Positions 37,301-43,942 of a stretch of DNA of 64,000 nt are shown in pieces. The notes beneath the pieces were generated by a model. The model made no database searches and was not told where the DNA came from. It worked only from the letters and a program-made list of their open reading frames with translations. Origin of the DNA: Salvator merianae (Eukaryota; Chordata; Lepidosauria; Squamata; Teiidae); NCBI GenBank assembly GCA_003586115.2, contig QVOM02000073.1, positions 36,460,305-36,524,304 of the forward strand. The letters run 5' to 3'. A program made the translations under genes and the position numbers. Position 1 is the stretch's first letter. Each line of letters opens with the position of its first letter.

Positions 37301-37567
37301 TTAGTTCCCACATAGCTCCCAACTGTCAATCAAATTCATTTCTTATTTATTTTTTCTCTTGCCTTTTATTATCAGGATGAAAAAGATGCAGCTAACTATT
37401 TCCTCTTGGCCTTGGCTGCTGCCACTGAGTTTGTTGATCAGGCCTGGCAAAAAAGGATCCAGGATAAGTTGGCTCAGATATACAGTGCTTCTCAGTCAGA
37501 TAAGAACCCAAGAGGGTGGATCGCATATCGGGCCCGGAGGCTGAGTGAGGGAAGATATGAGGTATGA
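816..37567 (+). CDS. SH3TC2: SH3TC2 gene, exons 5-17 (5' part lies outside the window)
   Basis: SH3TC2 is a large adaptor of Schwann cells that acts at recycling endosomes as a Rab11 effector; loss in humans causes demyelinating neuropathy CMT4C (established knowledge). Thirteen exons were placed here by AG/GT sites, codon phase and similarity to the mammalian protein: 816-959, 2765-2960, 4790-4863, 9716-9911, 14589-14725, 15258-15299, 15395-17095, 17195-17375, 25352-25502, 26251-26373, 30878-31028, 35145-35341 and 37376-37567. All phases agree and the joined frame is about 1161 codons before TGA, almost exactly the length of the human protein from the matching glycine onward. Layout: N-terminal conserved region, two SH3-type modules, acidic linker with [10 protein letters not shown], then TPRs. 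The paralogue SH3TC1 is the alternative, but residue-level agreement clearly favours SH3TC2. The first four exons, start codon and promoter are upstream. Confidence 0.96.
960..2764 (+). other. SH3TC2 intron 5
   Basis: Holds one LINE-like repeat (about 1545-2060). The flanking 1000-1530 and 2060-2740 show nothing I can assign. Confidence 0.7.
1545..2060 (+). repeat. interspersed repeat with squamate-type LINE 3' body
   Basis: Starts TTTATTTATTATTTGCC, then a segment of the form 'ATCCTGCCC...AAGGTCCCAGGGTGGCTTACGAC', followed by TTCCATAGTCTGGGAGCCAT and GATAAGGCCCTATCCC. This wording is typical of an abundant lizard/snake repeat. Shorter relatives occur near 13857, 19490, 28372, 42960 and 52457. 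Family name not assigned. Confidence 0.55.
2765..2960 (+). CDS. SH3TC2: SH3TC2 exon 6 (first SH3-type module)
   Basis: 196 bp, from acceptor TTTAG to donor GTAAGT, phase 1 to phase 2. It encodes the first SH3-like segment: an [16 protein letters not shown] stretch takes the place of the usual ALYDY...ELSF, followed by KNELI and a hydrophobic strand, and it ends in EPLPCPFYQ with the Q codon split by the intron. The module lacks the canonical SH3 tryptophan pair seen in the second one, as in the mammalian protein. Confidence 0.93.
3830..3995 (-). repeat. tRNA-related SINE-like copy
   Basis: Reads GAAAGCTGCCTTATACCAGG, then TGGCAGC...CTCTCC, and ends TGCTACTGAACCAGGGACCT. In reverse, the last part resembles a tRNA B box (AGGTCCCTGGTTCAGTAGC), so the element is in minus orientation. 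A second, forward piece is at 38955-39052. Confidence 0.5.
4440..4673. mobile_element. fragment of a 3-bp-TSD inverted-repeat DNA transposon
   Basis: Ends with AAGTGTGGAAACGGCC followed by TAA, the mirror of the left end GGCCATTTCCACACTT of the 26746-27100 element. Internal words (AGTATGCTGGTAGACC, GGGATTTTGAG) recur near 58370-58440. The left terminus was not found. Confidence 0.45.
4790..4863 (+). CDS. SH3TC2: SH3TC2 exon 7 (linker between SH3 modules)
   Basis: 74 bp, phase 2 to phase 1, between TTCACAG and GTGAGT. It encodes WFLKNYP followed by a short basic/acidic linker that matches the mammalian exon, where WFLKNYPG is invariant. It is the smallest exon apart from exon 10. Confidence 0.9.
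5232..6397 (+). mobile_element. non-autonomous DNA transposon, Harbinger-like, 1166 bp
   Basis: Ends GGCCGCATTCCGAC and GTTGGACCGCAGCC are inverted copies of each other and are flanked on both sides by TAA (5229-5231 and 6398-6400), the target typical of PIF/Harbinger. There is no transposase frame. The interior is GC-rich and fairly CpG-rich. A second copy lies in opposite orientation at 59758-61229, and its right part resembles that of 7796-9408. Superfamily is inferred from the 3-bp TSD. Confidence 0.75.
7245..7356 (+). repeat. CR1-type LINE 3' tail
   Basis: Carries GATGCTGGACTAGATGGG and CCTGATCCAGCAGGATTCTC followed by TTATGA, the 3' end common to CR1/L3-type LINEs of reptiles. The same words occur at 38398-38549 and, reversed, at 44162. 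Confidence 0.7.
7796..9408 (+). mobile_element. non-autonomous DNA transposon, Harbinger-like, 1613 bp
   Basis: Termini GGCTGCAGTCACAC and GTGTGACCGCGGCC form an inverted repeat, flanked by TTA on the left and TTG on the right (a TTA target duplication with one change is likely). The right end shares AAGGGGTGG, AAAAGGTAC and ACGGGAAA blocks in order with the 5232-6397 element, so the two are related. It contains a strong internal fold-back (8526-8717) and a GGAA microsatellite (8808-8830). No transposase frame. Confidence 0.7.
8526..8717. repeat. internal fold-back of about 45-bp arms
   Basis: GTTTTACAGAGTTGCGCTAC followed by TTCAGAGCTTCGCAGAAC (8526 on) is matched in reverse by GTTCTGCGGAGCTCTG...GTAGCGCAACTCTGTAAAA (8668-8716). 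The right arm carries an extra GAGCTCTGAG copy. A third partial copy of the arm is at 9010. Confidence 0.75.
9716..9911 (+). CDS. SH3TC2: SH3TC2 exon 8 (second SH3 domain)
   Basis: 196 bp, acceptor CTTAG and donor GTAAGT, phase 1 to phase 2. It encodes a complete SH3 fold signature: [10 protein letters not shown] (the ELSF acidic loop), then [15 protein letters not shown] with the ligand-pocket tryptophan, and a closing GFVE strand. The proline usual after GFV in SH3 domains, present in human SH3TC2, reads as glutamate here. Modules of this kind bind proline-rich ligands; no partner can be named from sequence. Confidence 0.95.
10434..10494. repeat. near-perfect hairpin, 23-bp stem and 13-nt loop
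   Basis: Left arm 10434-10457 contains TTTGCAGAGCACAGG; right arm 10471-10493 contains CCTGTGCTCTGCAAA. The arms pair over 23 bases with a single one-base bulge and enclose 13 bases. I cannot see larger terminal repeats around it. Confidence 0.85.
11746..11845 (+). mobile_element. truncated copy of the 180-bp palindromic element
   Basis: Begins GGCCCTTTCTACACTGAGC and continues GATTATATCC...ATCTGCATGCTGGTGCA, matching the left half of 58958-59137 and 62951-63131. The right arm is missing. Confidence 0.65.
12583..12627 (+). repeat. GA microsatellite
   Basis: Interrupted (GA)n run, preceded by a short GT run. Confidence 0.9.
13857..13950 (+). repeat. interspersed repeat, squamate LINE/SINE tail type
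   Basis: TTATTTACTTATTATTTGC, then ATTTATATTCCACCCTG and TCTCAGGGCAGTTAACAG, then AAAATATAAAATAAAATG: an old copy of the family described at 1545-2060. Confidence 0.5.
14237..14278 (+). repeat. TAA microsatellite
   Basis: About 14 uninterrupted ATA/TAA units, 300 bp upstream of exon 9. Confidence 0.95.
14589..14725 (+). CDS. SH3TC2: SH3TC2 exon 9 (linker)
   Basis: 137 bp, acceptor AACACAG and donor GTGAGT, phase 2 to phase 1. It encodes a Ser/Glu-rich linker ([11 protein letters not shown]) followed by TDITSVYRL, which is identical to the mammalian protein and fixes the frame and the donor. Confidence 0.93.
14726..15257 (+). other. SH3TC2 intron 9
   Basis: 532 bp. No repeat or element recognised. 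Confidence 0.7.
15258..15299 (+). CDS. SH3TC2: SH3TC2 exon 10 (42-bp micro-exon)
   Basis: A 42-bp exon between CCTGCAG and GTGAGT, phase 1 at both ends, so skipping it keeps the frame. It encodes GFEPVV and a short proline-containing stretch. The mammalian exon has the same place, size and GFE start, with divergent residues after it. Only 95 bp of intron separate it from exon 11. Confidence 0.85.
15395..17095 (+). CDS. SH3TC2: SH3TC2 exon 11 (large TPR-coding exon)
   Basis: 1701 bp, acceptor TTTCAG and donor GTGAGT, phase 1 at both ends. It encodes nearly half of the protein. A Ser/Pro-rich acidic start with [10 protein letters not shown] (shared with human) is followed by helical repeats: [29 protein letters not shown] is a clear TPR pair, and [14 protein letters not shown] hydrophobic helix pairs and [20 protein letters not shown] continue the series. 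The open frame reaches back to 15310, but bases before 15395 are intron 10 and the tail of exon 10's splice region; the acceptor, phase and homology put the start at 15395. Most human CMT4C truncating mutations fall in this exon (established knowledge). Confidence 0.97.
17195..17375 (+). CDS. SH3TC2: SH3TC2 exon 12 (TPR region)
   Basis: 181 bp, acceptor ATACAG and donor GTGAGT, phase 1 to phase 2, after a 99-bp intron. It encodes [15 protein letters not shown] and [20 protein letters not shown], matching the mammalian TPR region, and ends inside an arginine codon. Confidence 0.95.
17611..17706. mobile_element. 96-bp palindromic MITE with CCA target duplication
   Basis: Arms begin GGCTGCATCTAGATGTTGCT and end GTGACATCTGGATGCAGCC; the two halves pair over nearly their whole length. 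CCA flanks both sides (17608-17610, 17707-17709). A second copy is at 55887-56010. Confidence 0.8.
18072..18126 (+). repeat. tandem duplication, about 28-bp unit x2
   Basis: CTGCTGATTAATCCAGTACA is repeated with spacing of 28 bases, differing only at the end of the unit (AATTTC vs TATTTC). Confidence 0.9.
18548..18601 (+). repeat. imperfect tandem duplication
   Basis: GATAATGG(G/A)GGATTTTAGCCAA appears twice, 26-28 bases apart. Confidence 0.85.
19038..19170 (+). repeat. interspersed segment, copy A
   Basis: Shares CAGTGCTGG, GCTAAT, TGCTCAGAG-like and AAAGAATGTAAG(A/G)AGCAGG blocks in the same order with 20549-20690. Family unknown. Confidence 0.6.
20549..20690 (+). repeat. interspersed segment, copy B
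   Basis: Same blocks as copy A at 19038, about 70-75 percent alike by eye, 1.5 kb away and in the same orientation. Confidence 0.6.
24025..24233. mobile_element. degraded inverted-repeat DNA element
   Basis: AGGCTGTAATTGG at the left and CTGAACACAGCCTAAG at the right mirror each other weakly. The interior (GCCAGTCTGCCCCTC-type word, CTAGAAAAGGTGGATTAGAG, CACAAGTGCCACACACTA) recurs at 29530-29680 and 59600-59755. Confidence 0.5.
24263..25109. mobile_element. hAT-like non-autonomous transposon, 847 bp, exact 8-bp TSD
   Basis: Starts TAGGGATGTGCACGAAG and ends CTTCGTGCACACCCCTA, the classical hAT terminus (TAGRGRTGTGC). Both sides carry the identical 8-mer CTCCTTGA (24255-24262 and 25110-25117). 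The interior is unusually rich in CG and GAAGC/TTCGC words, with repeated modules around 24430-24560, 24660-24720 and 24770-24950. The longest frame (24171-24773) crosses the left boundary and is chance; there is no transposase. It lies 240 bp upstream of exon 13. Confidence 0.9.
25352..25502 (+). CDS. SH3TC2: SH3TC2 exon 13 (TPR region)
   Basis: 151 bp, acceptor CTACAG, phase 2 to phase 0. It encodes [21 protein letters not shown] and DELVEMYLQ, all aligned with the mammalian protein. The donor GTATAG departs from consensus at +4 to +6, but the next exon joins in frame at the mammalian position. Confidence 0.93.
25503..26250 (+). other. SH3TC2 intron 13
   Basis: 748 bp. No element recognised. 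Confidence 0.65.
26251..26373 (+). CDS. SH3TC2: SH3TC2 exon 14 (TPR region)
   Basis: 123 bp (41 codons, the human exon length), phase 0 at both ends, acceptor TTCTAG. It encodes [11 protein letters not shown] and [12 protein letters not shown] and ends VEYYR. The donor reads AGG/GTACCA, a weak site; length and homology support it, since no better GT lies nearby in frame. Confidence 0.93.
26746..27100. mobile_element. inverted-repeat DNA transposon, TAA target duplication, 355 bp
   Basis: Left end GGCCATTTCCACACTT and right end AAGTGTAGAAACAGCC are inverted copies. TAA flanks both sides (26743-26745, 27101-27103). The interior has pairs such as AGCAGGATAGGGTGC / ACACCCTATGCTGCTCTGCT. Related pieces are at 4440-4673 and 58190-58500. 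No coding frame. Confidence 0.8.
27517..27737. mobile_element. 221-bp MITE with about 33-bp terminal inverted repeats
   Basis: Left arm starts GGCCCAGTCACATCTATG followed by TTTTAATCCAGCTTC; the right arm GAAGCTGAATTAAAAC then ATAGGTGTGACTGGGCC is its reverse complement with about 2 mismatches. A diverged relative is at 23219-23430 (AGTTTTAATCCACC ... GGATTAAAACTGAC). Confidence 0.85.
27775..27972 (+). repeat. CR1 LINE 3' end
   Basis: GGTTGGACTCGATAACCCTG, then GGTCCCTTCCAACTCTATG and the 3'-terminal ATGATTCT octamer repeats, the hallmark of CR1 elements. Upstream the same strand encodes the end of CR1 ORF2 ([24 protein letters not shown]). It is truncated at its 5' end, as CR1 copies usually are. 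Confidence 0.92.
28304..28360 (+). repeat. CT microsatellite followed by a C run
   Basis: About 20 CT units with one interruption, then about 15 C residues. Confidence 0.95.
28558..28937 (+). mobile_element. DNA element of the 48850/49366 family
   Basis: Shares GATGCTCACTAG, GGTGCAAATGC, CCATGACAGTG, and a right end TTCCATTCTAAGTTGGAAAGTG then AAAAAGACCC with 48850-49335 and 44868-45274. It contains an internal perfect 14-bp hairpin (CATGACAGTGACCA, 28741-28778). Confidence 0.7.
29687..30134. mobile_element. 448-bp inverted-repeat DNA transposon, TGA target duplication
   Basis: Ends GGCTCTTTCTGCAC and GTGTGAAAAGGGCC are inverted repeats; TGA flanks both sides (29684-29686, 30135-30137). Internal hairpin words (GTGCTAGAGCAC / GTGCTCTAGCC) occur at 29970-30000. 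No coding frame. Confidence 0.75.
30260..30720 (-). repeat. L1 LINE, end of ORF2 and 3' UTR
   Basis: On the minus strand the frame reads [13 protein letters not shown], then [19 protein letters not shown] and ends IAGFDE followed by a stop, the typical C-terminus of vertebrate L1 ORF2 protein. Purine-rich 3' UTR follows toward 30300. It is inserted antisense to SH3TC2. Confidence 0.8.
30878..31028 (+). CDS. SH3TC2: SH3TC2 exon 15 (TPR region)
   Basis: 151 bp, acceptor CTGCCAG and donor GTAGGC, phase 0 to phase 1. It encodes [23 protein letters not shown] and [11 protein letters not shown], one of the best conserved segments of the protein and a canonical TPR helix pair. Confidence 0.96.
32190..32766. 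mobile_element. 577-bp CpG-rich inverted-repeat DNA transposon, ATA target duplication
   Basis: Ends GGGCCTTTTCTCACT and AGTGCGAAAAGGCCC differ by one base as inverted repeats, flanked by ATA on both sides (32187-32189, 32767-32769). The interior is rich in CGGACCGG, GTACGAAGC and similar CpG words, far from the AT-rich surroundings. No transposase frame. Confidence 0.8.
33475..35085 (-). repeat. CR1-clade LINE, ORF2 remnant with 3' end
   Basis: Minus strand. 34800-35080 gives [10 protein letters not shown] and [11 protein letters not shown], the APE-endonuclease block (GDFN in active CR1). 34640-34740 gives [19 protein letters not shown] then LNNAQHLV, the usual CR1 sequence after the endonuclease. 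33760-33950 gives [15 protein letters not shown] and RSRDHQMKL from the C-terminal region. The 3' tail near 33480 is CTTAAGTTCTTAC. The reverse-transcriptase core appears deleted, and frameshifts are present. It is old and non-functional. Confidence 0.75.
35145..35341 (+). CDS. SH3TC2: SH3TC2 exon 16 (TPR region)
   Basis: 197 bp, acceptor TTTTTCAG and donor GTGAGA, phase 1 to phase 0. It encodes [28 protein letters not shown] and [13 protein letters not shown], two adjacent TPR units that match mammalian SH3TC2. A long CR1-type LINE ends about 60 bp upstream. Confidence 0.96.
35342..37375 (+). other. SH3TC2 intron 16
   Basis: 2 kb. Apart from a CATA microsatellite (36353-36390) nothing was recognised. 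Confidence 0.65.
36353..36390 (+). repeat. CATG/CATA microsatellite
   Basis: GCATGCATGCATACATACAT and further CATA units. Confidence 0.95.
37376..37567 (+). CDS. SH3TC2: SH3TC2 exon 17 (C-terminus and stop)
   Basis: 192 bp including TGA at 37565-37567, acceptor ATTATCAG, phase 0. It encodes YFLLALAAA, the last conserved TPR helix, then a basic, poorly conserved tail. The coding length (63 residues) is the same as in human. The bases GAG/GTATGA at the stop could mimic a donor, but ending here agrees with the family. Confidence 0.92.
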   Translation, partial: DEKDAANYFLLALAAATEFVDQAWQKRIQDKLAQIYSASQSDKNPRGWIAYRARRLSEGRYEV

Positions 37568-38397
37568 CAAATCACCTTGTGAGGCTCAAGCGCTCTCAGA
37601 TTTTTGAACTGGAAGAAGCAAAGCCTACTTCATCCCTCACCACCAAGGAAATGCCCAGGGGACTCCTAGACCTAAAGGAAAGGGAAGAAATGTGTTCTGC
37701 TTCAATCTCCTACACTTCTGAATTTAGTGACAAGATCTTAAACAATTGCAAATGGATATACTTGCTTGGGCTGAAGTGGCTTAAAAAGAAAGGGAAATCC
37801 CAGCCCATCATCTTTTTCTACTTAAATATTTTTTCAATAAGACATGTGGAGAAACCACTCCATTCATGTATACAGACCTCATTTAAAAGCATGCATACTG
37901 TGTAGGTGTTAAAGCACAAGGTGACAAGCGGTCTTGGTTAGGCTCCTGAAATATAAATTGGTCTGGCTTGAAGACGCTGGAATTGATCTCCAAATACATG
38001 CAGTCAGAACATAGCTTGCATCCAGTTCATGCTCCATGCTAAAATGCAGAGTGTACTTTCACATCCTTAGCAAGCTTGGAGTGAGCCAAAGAGCCTTGAG
38101 AGAAGAAATCTTACTTACGTGGGGAATGTGATTCTTTCTCATGCTTGTTTTCAGCTATAATTTATTTTTGTTTATATTTTCATTTTTTATTTCTGTCTTC
38201 ATTCTCAGTTTCCCAATGGACACGGGCTGCAATTTGACTGTAGCAGTAGTCACAACAAAGCAGGCTGCCTCTACACAACAGAAAGTCATGATCTTTTGGG
38301 AGTCTAGGGGGCTGAGCAGACAAATGGCTTCTGCCACCTTCCGGCCCCTGAGGCTCCCACAGGAACTAAGAATACAGCCTTTTGGGAGGCCAGGTTT

Positions 38398-38549
38398 GGG
38401 AAGGCCATTTGCAGGGAGCTGAGAGTAGATGAAGGTTTTGCCTTTTTATTCTGCTTGAGAATGCCCAGAAGCAATTGGTGGACAACTCCCTGAAACAAGA
38501 TGCTGGACTAGATGGGTCATGGCCCAATCTGGCAGGGCTCCTCTTATGT
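38398..38549 (+). repeat. CR1-type LINE 3' tail
   Basis: Has CATTTGCAGGGAGCTGAGAG, CTTGAGAATGCCCAGAAGCA and GATGCTGGACTAGATGGGTC, ending CTCCTCTTATGTAAG. It is a close relative, in the opposite direction, of 44162-44560. Confidence 0.8.
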
Positions 38550-38939
38550 AAGTACTATCAGACTGCCCTCACTGCAAGCTTCAACACTTGGCCACTGCTG
38601 AACATCCATGGCAGCTGAGGGACAAATGGCCAGCAACATAGCTGCAATCACTATTCAGCTGCATTTTGTGGCTGCTGCAGTCAGTGTTCTACTCCGGCAG
38701 TGTCCCCTCCAAGGCTTTAGGGCAGAACATGGTGGTAGTCCATGTACCCATGACTCCAGGGTGGCTCCTTCATGCCAGGGCCCAGATCCCACACAGGTGT
38801 AGTATAGAACTTCAGATAGCCATAAGGACATATTTCATTTGATCTTAAAACAGAAAACATGCACATGAAAGATAAAGAAGAAGACACAGCAAACATCCAA
38901 GTATCTAGATAAATCAGTGAACTGTGGGCATTGTTTTGT

Positions 38940-38945
38940 AATAAA
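38940..38945 (+). promoter_or_regulatory. candidate polyadenylation signal AATAAA
   Basis: First canonical AATAAA I see after the SH3TC2 stop, 1.37 kb downstream. A CR1 tail lies between, so the true 3' end may be earlier and use a variant hexamer. Assignment is inference only. Confidence 0.25.
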
Positions 38946-38954
38946 GAAACACTT

Positions 38955-39052
38955 TTTCTATGCAGAAGATCCCTGGTTCATTGGGTCATTGCCAGATACA
39001 AAACTAGATTAGATAGGCTAATGGCCTGAATCTGTCTGAGTCAGCTTTATGG
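38955..39052 (+). repeat. SINE-like piece, forward copy
   Basis: TATGCAGAAGATCCCTGGTT (tRNA B-box-like) followed by AATGGCCTGAATCTGTCTGA and GTCAGCTTTAT; the same family as 3830-3995 in the other orientation. Confidence 0.45.
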
Positions 39053-39140
39053 GCTCATATGTGGTTGTAACAGCACTGATTTACCAACTTTCTAATATAA
39101 TTTTGCTTTTTTCTTGTTATGTACCTCATCACAAGAAGTC

Positions 39141-39146
39141 AATAAA
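39141..39146 (+). promoter_or_regulatory. second candidate polyadenylation signal AATAAA
   Basis: AATAAA followed within 15 bases by a GT-rich stretch (TGTTTTCTGG), a plausible downstream element. It is about 1.57 kb after the stop codon. Which signal the gene uses cannot be decided from sequence. Confidence 0.3.
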
Positions 39147-39716
39147 AACTGTTTTCTGGTAATTGCAGTTTTCAATCTGTTTTAGAGAAAGAATGTCTGT
39201 TGAAAAGAATAAGGGCTTTTAAACAGAGTGAATATATAAGGAATAGCTGTGGCTGGCTGACTAGATCTGATTAAGAACATAGAGTATTCTTTGCTCATTT
39301 TTCTGTATTTCCCTCTAAAACTCAAACAGATCAGTCTGATTTTGCAAATAATGCAAAGGATTCATTTTCCCACCCACTTCTCCTTTGGGTAACAAATCAG
39401 TTAAAATGATAAGAACTTTCTTGTGCAAATAGGAATTGGTAATTGTTGCCTAAGGAAGAACTTTTGAAAATAATCCTGCCAAGTTCAGATTTTGTAAAGT
39501 TATTATAAAGGGATATTCAAAGTATATCATGGTATAATTTGATTTGAGAAGCCAGAGATTAAAGCTTCAGCCACAAAAAGGTATCTTAATAATATCAGTC
39601 ATCCTTTGGGAAACAGATGGTTGGTTTAAAATTATGCATCCAGTTCCCACATGTTCTCCATTACCCAGATACAACCTGATTGGGTTCAGATACTAAGTCC
39701 CATTGTCAGAAGGGGT

Positions 39717-40147
39717 TAGGGATGTGCCAAACTGCAGTTCTTATGAAACAAACTGTCTAGAGAGGCCTGAGACTCTCAGGTGCCTCAACCAACAGCCCTG
39801 GGCTCTCTGTGGCTCTTGTAGCTTCCTCTGGAATAGATGTGGCCTGCATAAACAGTGCAGGGAGCTCATATCTTGGAGGTCCTCCCCGTGCAATGCAGCT
39901 GCTGCCATTATTCTCCTCTTCTTTGGTGGGGCTGCGCTGTGTGCAAGTACAACATTGATCCTTGTACTGTTTGTGTGGACTGCACCTACTCTGGAGCAGA
40001 GCTGCCAGAAATCAGCCAAACTAATTATCCTAGCTATAGAAAAATCCTAAAAAAAGCCAAATGTGACTAATCAGTTGGCTGATTTTCCAGAAGAAGCTCT
40101 GGATGCCATAGTTTGTTTCATATGAACTGCAGTTTGGCACATCTCTA
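39717..40147. mobile_element. hAT-like MITE, 431 bp, 8-bp TSD
   Basis: Left end TAGGGATGTGCCAAACTGCA followed by GTTCTTATGAAACAAACT; the right end AGTTTGTTTCATATGAAC then TGCAGTTTGGCACATCTCTA is its reverse complement over about 38 bases. Flanks GAAGGGGT (39709-39716) and GAAGGGGC (40148-40155) are an 8-bp target duplication with one change. No transposase frame. Confidence 0.9.
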
Positions 40148-42617
40148 GAAGGGGCTTGTATGACATCTGCAGGGCTCAGCTGCATTTTTGATGCAGGAAA
40201 TTCAACAGATGAGTGCTCATTCTAGTCTAAGCAAAAGATGCTCCAGAGAGTGGGTAAGTGTTCCTTCATTATTTTTCCATACCCATGTATCAGTTGAACT
40301 ATTTTTAACTATTACAGTCCCTCCAAACAAAACTAAAAACCACAAGTACACAGCAGTGGCTGGTGGTGGTGGGGAACAATTGAAATTCCTGCCAGAGGCA
40401 AATAGGTTTCTTTTTGGAAGTTCCTGTGGTGTCACAGAAATTTCAAAAAGAAATCTCTTTGCCATTGAGGAGGAATTAAAAACAACAGTGAACCAGTGCC
40501 AGGGAAGGGTTATCAATTGCAAGCCCCCTCTTTAGCTGGTTCTAAGACTGCAGTCACACCTTACCTTTAATCAGAATTGATGCTGTTCTCTGTCTTCAGG
40601 CATCAGACACCTAGGGGTGTTTCCATTTCTTCTGGGGACATTCCCTCCCCACTTTGGACTATCCTGCATTCAGATATCCTGCAGCACTATTGAAGTGATT
40701 CCACTGCTAACAGTTTGTATCAATGTGTTTCTGCCTTTTCCAGAGCTAATGCTCCTGTCAATTAACTCCAGGCCAGTGAAGATGTTATGAACACTGGCAA
40801 TACTAGTTATACTGGGGGATTAGCTTTCCCAGGCGACAGGTGCTTGTAGGGATCATTTGGAAAAGGTTTTAAAAATGACAAATCACCCAAGTGAACCATA
40901 AAATGAAGTGGGGGTAAAAGGAAAGTACTGATAACAGTTATCAGGCAGGAAAAATGGGGTGGGATGGATGATCTTAGGGTGAGATGTTACATTGATTTCA
41001 ATTCTTGTGCTGAGGTGGGGAAAACCCTTCCTACATAATGGAAAAACCCAAACTTTTTTATACTCTTTTTTTCAAGCGAAAAAGAGGTAAGCTAGCTCAT
41101 TGGGTGAAAGATGGATTGAAATCCTGACTTTTTGATATGTCCATTTGCAACAAGAATTTAAAATTATTTATCATTTCAGGAAAGAAGTGTGGTGAGCAAA
41201 AGTGGGTGTGGGACAGGTCATATCCAGTTTGTTGACAAGTAAAATGCAGATGAAGGGAGAAAACAAACAACTGGGCGACCTTTACCAGAATAAAGATTCA
41301 TCTATTGGTAAATGAGAAGTTCCCCAAATGTGGATTCAGACAATAGGTTGGTCTGGGTTGCCAAATAATTGCATCAAATCTTTAAATTATTTACTTGGAG
41401 CTAGTTCTTTATGCTCTGCAAAGGATTTTCCAAGCCTTTTTACTTTACCGGAGAAACAGAAGATTTCACAACACTTATTTTTAAAAGACAGGTTTGTCTT
41501 TCCTAACATGAATAGTGGTAGGTAAAATGAATTCTGGTCTAAATACAGGGGTCCAGGCTCTCTGGTCCAGTTCCCGTACACCTGCAACGCATGTGCCAAT
41601 TGTATTTATGATACCCATGTCCATTTCTGTTGGACAGAAGTGCCTGTATTTTGGCAAAGCCCTGCCTTGTGGTGGCACAGCACTCCAGGGCCTTGGAGTT
41701 GTGGGTAATCGCTACAAAGAAAAAATATTTCCCCTATGTGTCAGGCTTTCTAGCATTTTATGAATGCTACTATGGTCCCACTTCTCAGTTGTCTATGTGG
41801 CTTTATGGGTTTGTTGTGTACTCTGTTTTTTTTAAAGGGGCTCATAGTGCCCTGATTGGAAGCATTCATGTACAAATCATACCTGGTTATGTGGAAAGAC
41901 CCTAATTTTGTATTTAGTTAACTCCTGAAATAAACCCTGATTTATATTTTCTGCACATTTGGAATTGGCCGTGCCATTAGAATTTCTCAGATTACATAGA
42001 ATTGCAGGTGCCATTACCTGGGAACAAATGATGACACTATTCAGGCAGGTGTCTAATCCTCTGTCTGCATTTAGTTTCATTTTTCAAATATGAATTTCAT
42101 CTCAATCCAGGAATAGTACTATACTGAAGATTTCCTTAAAATTTTCCAGGGAAATACAACTTTCCTGGACAAGCTTTCTTGCTTCCCCTAGTAGGTCTAC
42201 CAGGAAAGAGGTTGGAAAATATTATTTCAACATGGATAACAAATTCACTCACAGATAAGAAACAAAAAGCTCAGTTTTAAGCCTGTTTTGTTTAAGAACA
42301 CCCTTGGCAGCTGTAACCTAGCGTACATCCAGTAAGGTCCGTAACTGCACACACACCAGCTGCGAGCGTGGCCTAAGAATGTTAACCTCGTGTGTCCCTT
42401 TTATTCACTGCAAAGTATTCTGTACAGCCTGGGAAAAATCAATCACAGGGTGAATATCCATTTGGAAATGTCCCTCGTGGCACAATTTTCCTTCCTGTTT
42501 CCTTTGACAGATCTGGGCTGTTTTCCCTTTCTGAGATCTTCCTGTACAGTGATCATTATATTCAATAATATTGTCCAGAAATAGAACAAATTCTGGACTG
42601 GAGCTTTAGAAACATAT

Positions 42618-42626
42618 ATATATGTA

Positions 42627-42659
<33 letters not shown>

Positions 42660-42660
42660 T
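42618..42660 (+). repeat. TA microsatellite
   Basis: (TA)n with G interruptions. Confidence 0.95.
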
Positions 42661-43942
42661 TGCTATACTAATTGTGTTCTCCAGAAAAACTTAGATTGAG
42701 GAAGAATATTGGCTTTCTTTATGAATTGGCTGAACATCATTCCCTTGCAAATGTAACATGTAAATTATGTCTTGTATGTGCAGAAAAGTTAATTATACTA
42801 GTAGTTTAGTTGCTATTGATAGCAAATACTGTGTTTTCACAATGAGAGACAGGAAAGCTGGGCTGGAAAAGGATCAATGGGCTGAAATTTACAGCCATAT
42901 ATAAGAATTCTAAAAAGCATTTTTATAATCTACTCTGCACTTATCATCTGGAAATTATGTATTAGTATATTAAGTATTATTACTTATATCCTGCTTTTCT
43001 TTTGTGTGCTTAGAACAGCTTACAAAGAAAATAAGAACTGTAAAAAAGTGTAAATAAAACTATATCAGCATTTTATAATAGAATCCAGATAATGTATCAA
43101 ATAAAAGCAAAGCATTCCTTAAAACCAGCTGTTCATAAAACATTGAAAATATGGGAAGAAAAAGCTTTAATTGCCTGGGTAGGTAATCACAGCCAATAAC
43201 TTGATTAGTATGATAAAGTATGCAGCACAAATTAATGGAATTATATGATATACTAACCATATCTAGTATCTTCTACCAATACAGATTTCTTTAACAACAA
43301 TAACAGCAAAAGTGAACCATTTTTAAAATTCTTGAAACTCAGAAACCCCAGCATGTTCAATTTACAAATGAATGTGGTAGAAAAGCTCATAAATTGATCA
43401 CATTCCTTTTATCAGCTGTCTGATCAGTGTGAATTCACATAGTCAAGTCTTCTGTATACATCTTGGTAAGTAATAATACAAAAGAAAAGTTGGAAGGCAT
43501 AAAAGTTGTGTTTTGTCAGAAAAGATACTGTATCAGGTCACAGCAGCTGTTGCTAAGGGGTACTACAATTGTCACCAACATATTATAAAAAGACTTCCCA
43601 AATATAGTTATATTTTAATAAACTATTCATGCTTCTAGAATACAAGTTATGGGAATTCTACCCATTCATCAATACTGAGCTGGGTTGACTTTGCTGGAGA
43701 TGAAAGATTTGTGTTCAAGGGCCAAAGATTTCAAGGAGATGAAGAAATGACATTTCAAACAGCTTCTCTACAAAAACACTGCATTCCCACTTAAGGTCCT
43801 TTCCTCACTCACTGTTGACCCCTGCAAGGAAGGGGTCTAGGGGGTTTACCTTCCACACTATGGTGTGGGATAGCAGAAGCCACACCCCCTCCTAGCATCC
43901 TTCAACTGCGCTGAGTGAAGAAAGAGACCAAGAGGTCTACTA

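Larger units (their letters stand above)
37568..39716 (+). other. presumed SH3TC2 3' UTR and proximal flank
   Basis: The stretch after the stop codon. It contains a CR1 tail (38398-38549), a SINE-like piece (38955-39052) and two AATAAA hexamers. The transcript end is not determined. No other frame here is credible. Confidence 0.5.
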
